From assembly GCA_035063885.1 (NCBI GenBank), contig JAPSFM010000151.1, positions 1 to 10,639 on the forward strand: a stretch of DNA of 10,639 bases, written 5' to 3'. Every line of letters starts with the position of its first letter. Positions within the stretch are counted from its first letter, which is position 1. The position numbers and the translations under genes are program-made. Below the pieces are notes generated by a model. That model made no database searches. It was not told where the DNA came from and saw nothing but the letters and a program-made list of their open reading frames with translations. The stretch is from CAADGY01 sp900696665. GTDB lineage: Bacteria; Acidobacteriota; Terriglobia; Bryobacterales; Bryobacteraceae. This document shows positions 5,196 through 10,639 of the stretch, piece by piece.

Positions 5196-7907
5196 ATGAC
5201 ACGTAGCTTTCAACAAACGCACACGCCCCATCCGAGAGAGCAGGCAGTACGCGAGTTCCCGTCTTCGATGATATTTGCCTTCGGCTTGATTTACCTTGTC
5301 AGCTCCGCCTGCTCGCTCATCGCTGCCGATCCGGCTCAACTGCTAGCGCAGGCTGAGCAACTGGCTGATGTCTATAACTGGTACGATGCCCATCCAATCT
5401 ATGCAGAGGCAGAGGCTGCATTCCGGCGCGCCGGGGATGAACGCAATGCGCTCTTTGCGCGGGTCAGCCGACTCCGCGGCGAAATGCAAGTCCGCTCCCT
5501 TTCTGGACTGGTCGAGGACATCGATGCCCTTCTCGCAACTCACGTGGCAAAGAGCGACAAGCGGGTACAGCTTCGCTGCCTTGTTGTGAAAGGAGATGTC
5601 GATCTGGAGATCGATGCCCCCGCAGCCAAGGATGACTGGGAGGCGGCACTCTCACTTGCAACCGAGATCGGCGATCGTAAGTGGCAGAGTCGCGCAAAGG
5701 GCGAGCTTGGGATGATTGCGTTCATACTGGGTGATGCAAGAACCGCATTGTCACAAGTCAGCCAGGCACTGATGACGGCCGGTACTACCGGCGACATCGG
5801 CGCTGAGATCCGCTACTACGCCGCGATTGCAACGGGCCTGAACCTCTCGGGTGCATATGCACAAGCTATACCTTACTTTGACCGCGCATTGACCACTGCA
5901 TCGAAGCACCCGCAGACGGGTTTTCAATACATCTCGATATGGGGCAAAGCGAAAGCCCTTTTGGGAGTTGGGCGCATCGATGAAGCCGAGCACCTCGTTC
6001 AGGAAGGTCTCAGGCAGGCTGAAGCTGATGATCGGCGTGTGAAGAAGGTTCAAATGCTGATCGCTGCATCGGACATTGCAAAGACACGCGGTCTTTCCGA
6101 CAGGGCTGTTCAATATTTGACAGAGGCGCTTCCCATCGCCGAACACGGGGATTTCAAGCGGCTCTTGGCAGCCATCTATTTCAACCTGACAGAGCTCGGG
6201 CTTCAGAACCAGCGGATTCCGGATGCATCCCGCTATGCCGAGTCCGCTCTGAGGCTAGTCGACCAGATTGGAGATCGCTATTTCCTCCCCAGCCAATTGC
6301 TGGTAATTGCGAAGGTTCGGAAAGCCGAGGGCAAGCAGATTGCGGCATTGGAATGTCTTGATCGCGCGACAGACATCGTGGATGGCCTTCTTGTGAACGT
6401 CGGAACTCCGGGTCGGGCAGCGATGTTGATTAGCCAGATGTCGTCAATCTATGCTTACCAGTTCGAGTTGGCGGCCCAGGACCGTTCGCGCGTCGATTAC
6501 ACATTCCAGGTTCTCGAACGTGCACGGGGAAGAGTGTTGTCGGACGTCATCACTCTCGGCAAGCCGTTCCAATCCGGACCTCCTTCGCCCGAGCGGCGGT
6601 CGCTCGAAAAGAACCTCAGCCGTTTGCAGCGCTCTCTCCTGACGCTGAACAAACGTGCCGAACGAGCGGCCACCCTCCGACAGATCTGGGAAGTCGAGCA
6701 GAAGCTGGCCAGGGCTGAGGCATTGTCATCCCGGTGGGCACCAAGGCGAGAGCAAGCATTGACTCTGCGCGACTTCCAACAGGAACTGTTACCCGCCGAG
6801 GCGACTGTGGAGTATGTCTTCACTGAAGATTCTCTGTACGCGCTAACGCTTTCTCGGGACTCGGCTTCAGTCACGAAACTCGGCAGACGCGACAAGATAG
6901 AGGGGCTGATACGGAGCTATCAGGACACCCTTCAGAAGCAAGCTGCGACCGACGATCTAGTAGCCCCTGCCACGCAAGCTCATCGGGCTCTTTTGGCTCC
7001 TCTCACCGGACTCACCGGTAAGTCAAGAGTCGTGATCGTTCCGGATGCTGTTCTAAACGGAGTACCGTTCGATATTCTCGATTCGGCAGGACGGGCGCCA
7101 AACGCGCGGATGCGGATTATTAGCTTCGCGCCGTCCGCCACGGCTCTCCACGCGCTGAGGAGAAATCGGATAAAAGCACCTATAGATCTGCCGCTATTGG
7201 CTGTCGGCGATGTGCCTTATGACTCGCTCGAAAAGAGAGTTCCGAACCCATCACGGGCGGCGGGTGTCTTTGACGCAAAGACAAAGCCAGAGTTGCCGCC
7301 CCTTCCGGCGTCGCGGGCCGAGGTTGAGAGCGTCGCACGTATTTTCGCACCGGGAAGCGTGGAACTGCTAGGTGCTAAGGCTACCGAATCACACTTGAAA
7401 GCGGAGCCACTCAACCGGTTCGCAATCATTCATCTGGCTGTTCACGGCTTTGCTGATCCGAACGAGCCTCAACGCGCCGCACTGATGCTCGCTCCCGATC
7501 CTTCACGTGACGAAGACGGCTTTCTCCAGCCGCGTGAGATCTCCGAATTGCCGATCGCAGCGCAACTCGTTGTGCTTTCAGCGTGCGGCACTGGCGTGGG
7601 ACGGTCGCTCGGCCAGGAAGGTATCGCGAATCTCGCTCGCGCATTCCTGTTGGCCGGTGCCTCCTCGGTGCTGACCACGCTGTGGACGGTTGGCGATACC
7701 GGATCGAGTGCCTTGATGGTTGAGTTCTATCGTAACCTGCACGCCGGCCTGGAGGTTGCCACGGCACTACGCGATGCTAAGCAGACCCTCCTTCGCCGGT
7801 TTGGACCAGCGATCTTGCCGACTGTGGCCGCTTTCCAGGTCGTCGGTAACGGAAGCGTCACTATACAACCGCAACCGAACTCAACAATAAGAACAGCACA
7901 GCCATGA
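5196..7907 (+). CDS. TPR-CHAT caspase-like protease
   Basis: This 903-residue protein joins a long helical TPR array (about 40-430) to a C-terminal CHAT domain (about 540-890). CHAT domains are clan CD cysteine peptidases related to caspases and separase. The expected dyad is present: His750 in HLAVHGFAD and Cys797 in VVLSACGTGVG, followed by the usual GAS-SVLTTLWTVGD strand region. The linker helix DYTFQVLERARGRVLSDVI is typical of TPR-CHAT proteins. Residues 25-42 (MIFAFGLIYLVSSACSLI, then AADPA) form a hydrophobic signal- or anchor-like segment, so the protein may be exported or membrane-tethered. The ORF is open upstream to 5100, but that part lies over the end of the previous gene. ATG 5196 is 1 nt after the previous stop, while ATG 5268 is an alternative start. 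The ribosome-binding site is weak, so coupling is likely. It overlaps the S41 protease gene by 4 nt. The substrate is unknown; the neighbouring anti-sigma-like protein is an attractive candidate. Confidence 0.88.
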   Translation: MTRSFQQTHTPHPREQAVREFPSSMIFAFGLIYLVSSACSLIAADPAQLLAQAEQLADVYNWYDAHPIYAEAEAAFRRAGDERNALFARVSRLRGEMQVRSLSGLVEDIDALLATHVAKSDKRVQLRCLVVKGDVDLEIDAPAAKDDWEAALSLATEIGDRKWQSRAKGELGMIAFILGDARTALSQVSQALMTAGTTGDIGAEIRYYAAIATGLNLSGAYAQAIPYFDRALTTASKHPQTGFQYISIWGKAKALLGVGRIDEAEHLVQEGLRQAEADDRRVKKVQMLIAASDIAKTRGLSDRAVQYLTEALPIAEHGDFKRLLAAIYFNLTELGLQNQRIPDASRYAESALRLVDQIGDRYFLPSQLLVIAKVRKAEGKQIAALECLDRATDIVDGLLVNVGTPGRAAMLISQMSSIYAYQFELAAQDRSRVDYTFQVLERARGRVLSDVITLGKPFQSGPPSPERRSLEKNLSRLQRSLLTLNKRAERAATLRQIWEVEQKLARAEALSSRWAPRREQALTLRDFQQELLPAEATVEYVFTEDSLYALTLSRDSASVTKLGRRDKIEGLIRSYQDTLQKQAATDDLVAPATQAHRALLAPLTGLTGKSRVVIVPDAVLNGVPFDILDSAGRAPNARMRIISFAPSATALHALRRNRIKAPIDLPLLAVGDVPYDSLEKRVPNPSRAAGVFDAKTKPELPPLPASRAEVESVARIFAPGSVELLGAKATESHLKAEPLNRFAIIHLAVHGFADPNEPQRAALMLAPDPSRDEDGFLQPREISELPIAAQLVVLSACGTGVGRSLGQEGIANLARAFLLAGASSVLTTLWTVGDTGSSALMVEFYRNLHAGLEVATALRDAKQTLLRRFGPAILPTVAAFQVVGNGSVTIQPQPNSTIRTAQP

Positions 7908-9133
7908 ACCTTACAAGCAGTCAAAAAGCGCAGATTCTTGATAAGGTGGAGCAGCACATCGCAACGCGCTTTTTTAATCCCTTTGCGGACCTTTCAGCTT
8001 GGAAAGAGGATTGGAGGCAGGCGCGTAAATCAATACAGGCCAGCAGAACATCCCACGACTTCGAAGAGCGCGTAAACAAGTCGCTGGCTACGCTTCGCTC
8101 CAGTCACGTTGTCTTCTTCCATGGGAATGGCCAACGCGTTCCAGCGCCTTACGCACTAAACACGACCTTCCTCAGATCAGGTGATACAGAACCCATCTGG
8201 GTGTTCCTCGACGTGCTCGAAGGCGGCGTTGCTCACAAAGCTGGAATTGAGATGGGAGAGAGCTTGGTTGGCGTCAATAGCAAGCCAATTGCCCCCCCGG
8301 AGATGCCTCGATTCGATCTGGGCTCAACCAACGAGCTGACGATAATGTCGCGCACCGGACAGACTAGATCTGTACTTCTGGTCCTTCCTGCCGCCACGGA
8401 CAAGGGTAGACCTCCGATGGCGGAGGTTCGAACGGTCTATGCCCGCAAGCTGTCCGACCGCGTGGGTTATGTGCGGGTCGCGTATTTTCCGGGGGCTGCG
8501 GGCGACAGGTTTGCCTTGGCGTATGAGCGTGCCTTGGTGGAGTTGGGTCCGGTTGACGGGGTGATTCTGGACCTGCGCGGTAACGTCGGCGGCGGGCTGG
8601 GTTCACTCCGCGTCATGAGTTCCCTCTGCGCTGATACTCGGCCGATCGGATACAACGTCAGCCGCAAAGTCGCCGACCAGGGCTATCGAAAGGACAAACT
8701 CGTGCGGATCGACCAGATCCCGATCACCACCATAGCGAAGCTCAAGATGTTTGTCCGGTTCAAGGTGCTCCATCGCGACCGCTCGGTCGCGCTCTTCACG
8801 GAAGGTCTCGGGCCGCGCCGGTTCCATGGCCGCGTGGCGATTCTGGTGAACGAACACACGAAAAGCGCCGCCGAGATGATCGCCGACTTCGCTCGCACCA
8901 ATCAACTCGCTACGCTGGTCGGGACGCGCACGGCCGGCCAAGTGCTCGGTGCCGTGAACTTCCTCGTGGGAGAGGGCTACCGCCTAAGGATTCCGATCGG
9001 TGGGTGGATGACGTGGAATGATCGTCTTATAGAAGGCATAGGCACGGAACCACACGTTGAAGTGCGACCGACAGTTGACAACTTGCGTTCCGGGTACGAT
9101 TCCGCGCTACAGCGCGCGATTGAACTGGTTTGA
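7904..9133 (+). CDS. S41 family protease with PDZ domain
   Basis: This 409-residue protein has the layout of C-terminal-processing peptidases. An N-terminal helical domain (about 8-75) ends in TLRSSHVVFF. A PDZ-like domain follows (about 95-170: VFLDVLEGGVAHKAGIEMGE). The protease core (about 190-375) contains GVILDLRGNVGGG, the nucleophile motif NEHTKSAAEMIADFAR with Ser321, and LVGTRTAGQVLG at 338-349. The Lys of the classical CtpA/Prc Ser-Lys dyad is not at its usual place: Gln346 occupies it. The sequence is nearer the RTAG type seen in tricorn/IRBP-like members. No signal peptide is visible, so it is probably cytosolic, unlike most Ctp proteases. ATG 7904 overlaps the CHAT stop as ATGA, so the two proteins are probably made together. 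It may process a partner or be activated by the CHAT protease; both are inferences. Confidence 0.87.
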   Translation: MNLTSSQKAQILDKVEQHIATRFFNPFADLSAWKEDWRQARKSIQASRTSHDFEERVNKSLATLRSSHVVFFHGNGQRVPAPYALNTTFLRSGDTEPIWVFLDVLEGGVAHKAGIEMGESLVGVNSKPIAPPEMPRFDLGSTNELTIMSRTGQTRSVLLVLPAATDKGRPPMAEVRTVYARKLSDRVGYVRVAYFPGAAGDRFALAYERALVELGPVDGVILDLRGNVGGGLGSLRVMSSLCADTRPIGYNVSRKVADQGYRKDKLVRIDQIPITTIAKLKMFVRFKVLHRDRSVALFTEGLGPRRFHGRVAILVNEHTKSAAEMIADFARTNQLATLVGTRTAGQVLGAVNFLVGEGYRLRIPIGGWMTWNDRLIEGIGTEPHVEVRPTVDNLRSGYDSALQRAIELV

Positions 9134-9166
9134 TCGCAGACCTGCATACAGCAAGCGACCGCTATC

Positions 9167-10198
9167 ATGACTCTAGTGAAAACCGAAAACAGTCTCGCCT
9201 CCGACTCCTACCGAGCACTCCTTGGAGAAATCAAGGAGCGCATTCGTTCGGCACAGTACAACGCTCTGCGGGCGGTCAACCTGGAATTGCTGGCGCTGTA
9301 TTGGGACATCGGGAGGCTCATCACCGATCGGCAAAAAGGTCAGACTTGGGGACGTTCCGTGGTCGAGAACCTTGCCAGAGACTTGCAGGCGGAGTTCCCC
9401 GGCATCAGTGGGTTCTCGGCTGCTAACCTTTGGCGAATCAGGCAATTCTACGAGGCGTACGCGGAGGATCAAAAACTCGCACCATTGGTGCGAGAAATTA
9501 GCTGGACCAAGAATCTGGTGATCCTCGAACGCTGTAAAGGCGCCGCCGAACGCGAGTTCTACCTTTGCCGGACGAGGGAGTTCGGCTGGACGAAGAACGT
9601 GCTCATCCACCAGATCGAGAACCAGACATTCCAAAAGACCATCCTCAATCAGACGAACTTCGAGACAACGCTTCCGGAGCACATTCGCAAGCAGGCCAAG
9701 CTGGCCGTTAAAGACGAGTACACGTTCGACTTCCTTGAGTTGGCCGACGAACACACTGAACGCCAACTGGAGCAAGCGATCCTTGCCAAGGTCGAACCCT
9801 TCCTGCTGGAAATGGGCGGGATGTTTTCCTTCGTTGGGAGCCAGTATCGTTTGGACGTAGGTGGGAAGGAGTACTTCATCGATCTCCTGCTTTTTCATCG
9901 CCGCCTCCGATCGCTCGTGGCTGTTGAATTGAAGATCGGGGAGTTTCAGCCCGAGCACATTGGCAAGATGCAGTTCTACTTGGCGATCCTCGATGATACG
10001 GTCCGCCTGGAGGGCGAGAACCCATCGATAGGGATCCTCATTTGCAAGTCCAAGGACAAGACGATTGTGGAGTATGCGCTCAGGGATTCATCGAAGCCAA
10101 TCGGGGTCGCGACGTACAGAATCGTCTCTGCGGTCCCAGAAGAACTACGGAACGATCTACCGGCTCCTGAGCAGATCTCCAAGTTGCTGAGGGAGTGA
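9167..10198 (+). CDS. DUF1016/YhcG-type PD-(D/E)XK nuclease
   Basis: The protein has 343 residues. The N-terminal DUF1016 domain (about 15-110) includes AVNLELLALYWDIGRLI, GRSVVENLARDLQAEFPG and FSAANLWRIRQFYEAY. The C-terminal nuclease domain (about 200-330) shows the catalytic pattern Asp239 (EYFIDLLLFHRR), then Glu254-Leu-Lys256 in VAVELKIGEF, followed by GKMQFYLAILD. The fold family cuts nucleic acids. YhcG-like proteins often lie next to restriction or other mobile defence genes, and their exact role is not settled. All catalytic residues are present and the length is normal, so it should be active. ATG 9167 has no clear ribosome-binding site. It starts 33 nt after the S41 gene on the same strand, so it may be the last gene of the operon or an independent cargo gene of the island. 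Confidence 0.9.
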   Translation: MTLVKTENSLASDSYRALLGEIKERIRSAQYNALRAVNLELLALYWDIGRLITDRQKGQTWGRSVVENLARDLQAEFPGISGFSAANLWRIRQFYEAYAEDQKLAPLVREISWTKNLVILERCKGAAEREFYLCRTREFGWTKNVLIHQIENQTFQKTILNQTNFETTLPEHIRKQAKLAVKDEYTFDFLELADEHTERQLEQAILAKVEPFLLEMGGMFSFVGSQYRLDVGGKEYFIDLLLFHRRLRSLVAVELKIGEFQPEHIGKMQFYLAILDDTVRLEGENPSIGILICKSKDKTIVEYALRDSSKPIGVATYRIVSAVPEELRNDLPAPEQISKLLRE

Positions 10199-10235
10199 GG
10201 TTGCCCGGAAACGCTCAGACGGGGTGGGGACTTTT

Positions 10236-10319
10236 ATGGGTGCGCTGGTTCAAAGCGGTGCGAAAAGCCGAGCATTCTTGCCGCTAGTTGTCTGCCTCGC
10301 GGTACTGGTACGCCATTGA
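10236..10319 (+). CDS. possible 27-residue hydrophobic peptide
   Basis: ATG 10236 follows a purine-rich TGGGGA (10225-10230) at 5 nt spacing. It opens a 27-codon frame whose second half, AFLPLVVCLAVLV, is long enough to approach a membrane span. Nothing identifies it with a known toxin or leader peptide. It lies between the nuclease gene and the tRNA scar, and chance is a serious alternative. Confidence 0.2.
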   Translation: MGALVQSGAKSRAFLPLVVCLAVLVRH

Positions 10320-10345
10320 TTATGGGCACCCAATCGCAAACCAGA

Positions 10346-10389
10346 TGTTAACCGAAGGGATGTAAGTTCGAGCCCTACCTGAGGAGCCA
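10346..10389 (+). other. 3' half of tRNA-Asn(GUU): candidate island attachment site
   Basis: The 44 bases fit tRNA positions 33-76 exactly: T33, anticodon GTT, AA, anticodon-stem 3' strand CCGAA, a 5-nt variable loop GGGAT, T-stem GTAAG, T-loop TTCGAGC, T-stem CCTAC, acceptor strand CTGAGGA, discriminator G and encoded CCA (10387-10389). The 33 bases before it show no acceptor partner TCCTCAG and no D-arm, so the gene is not intact. The T-stem has one A-C mismatch, expected once selection is lost. Tyrosine-recombinase islands often integrate at the anticodon loop of tRNA genes and leave such a duplicated 3' half at their far end. By orientation, the intact tRNA should lie to the left, outside the window. 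No integrase gene is visible here. Confidence 0.85.
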
Positions 10390-10574
10390 ATTTCATTTCC
10401 TCTTAAGTCACTGCCTTCCGTTGGTTTGCTGCGCGCGGATCGACGTGCGTCCGCACCGTCCGCGTTCAACGCGCATCTCCGCAAGCACTGGGCGCTGGCC
10501 GCATTTTACGTCCCATTCTCCATTTCGCATTTGGAATAGTCGATCCAAATGGAAAAATAAATTTACAGAAGAGC
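10390..10574. other. non-coding region beyond the island scar
   Basis: No gene is apparent. A perfect 8-bp inverted repeat, CATTTGGA (10528-10535) and TCCAAATG (10544-10551) with an 8-nt gap, lies 23 nt before the -35 box described next. No T-run follows it on either strand, so an operator is more likely than a terminator. Confidence 0.45.
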
Positions 10575-10603
10575 TTGACTTGGCCCATAAAAGGGATTAA
10601 GAT
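10575..10603 (+). promoter_or_regulatory. sigma-70-type promoter pointing out of the window
   Basis: TTGACT (10575-10580) and TAAGAT (10598-10603) are separated by exactly 17 nt, each close to the consensus of the housekeeping sigma factor. Transcription would start near 10610 and run right into a gene beyond the window. Confidence 0.6.
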
Positions 10604-10609
10604 CCCTTT
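10590..10609 (+). promoter_or_regulatory. operator-like inverted repeat over the -10 box
   Basis: AAAGGGAT (10590-10597) and ATCCCTTT (10602-10609) are perfect reverse complements around TAAG. The symmetry axis falls in the -10 box, a position where a bound repressor would block RNA polymerase. It could also form a hairpin, but most of it lies upstream of the expected transcript start. Confidence 0.5.
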
Positions 10610-10639
10610 GCAGCTTAAGCCGGAGTTGAAAGGACTGGT

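Noticed and set aside
9173..9958. Minus-strand open frame of 261 codons
   Set aside because: It is antisense to the DUF1016 nuclease, which has all conserved motifs in its own frame.
10237..10389. A complete tRNA gene ending at 10389
   Set aside because: Only the 3' half fits. There is no D-arm or acceptor 5' strand upstream, and the bases at 10342-10345 do not pair properly with the anticodon-stem 3' strand.
1..10639. CRISPR array or Craspase components suggested by the TPR-CHAT protease
   Set aside because: There are no regularly spaced repeats and no gRAMP, Csx30 or Cas gene in the window.

Overview
The window looks like accessory DNA from a GC-rich soil-type bacterium, probably Acidobacteriota or a relative. 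This is inferred from the gene content: a sigma factor with a zinc-binding anti-sigma-like protein and a TPR-CHAT protein, plus a 505-residue mobile-type protein of a family I associate with acidobacterial and verrucomicrobial genomes. No rRNA or housekeeping gene fixes the taxonomy.

Left third (1-3620). A minus-strand ORF (98-985) carries a cysteine-rich beta-sandwich-like domain, and its N-terminal part seems to continue in another frame. About 400 bp without a recognisable gene follow. A plus-strand gene (1398-2915) encodes a putative transposase-like protein with a C-terminal winged helix; a perfect 12-bp inverted repeat runs into its start codon. Next come two decayed arsC-type arsenate reductase genes in tandem on the minus strand. 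The one at 3420-2990 has a 1-nt deletion, an in-frame TAG and an Arg-to-Trp change in the P-loop. The one ending at 3448 survives only as a C-terminal piece with its own 1-nt deletion.

Centre and right (3825-10198). Five plus-strand genes are packed like an operon: an ECF-like sigma factor (3876-4463), a membrane-anchored protein with the H-x3-C-x2-C zinc motif of anti-sigma factors (4460-5194), a 903-residue TPR-CHAT caspase-like protease (5196-7907), an S41 protease with a PDZ domain (7904-9133) and a DUF1016/YhcG-type PD-(D/E)XK nuclease (9167-10198). Joints are ATGA overlaps, a 1-nt gap and a 33-nt gap. A possible reading is a regulated proteolytic signalling or conflict system in which the CHAT protease, the S41 protease or both act on the anti-sigma protein or other targets, with the nuclease as accessory or effector. 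This is inference from gene order and domains.

Right edge (10199-10639). A 44-bp exact 3' half of a tRNA-Asn(GUU) gene, from the anticodon loop through CCA, lies at 10346-10389 with no 5' half before it. This is the usual scar of integration into a tRNA gene. Its orientation predicts that the intact tRNA-Asn lies left of the window, that everything to the left of the scar belongs to an integrated island, and that the ancestral chromosome resumes after 10389. Just beyond it is a good sigma-70-type promoter pointing right (TTGACT-N17-TAAGAT) whose -10 box sits in a perfect 8-bp inverted repeat.
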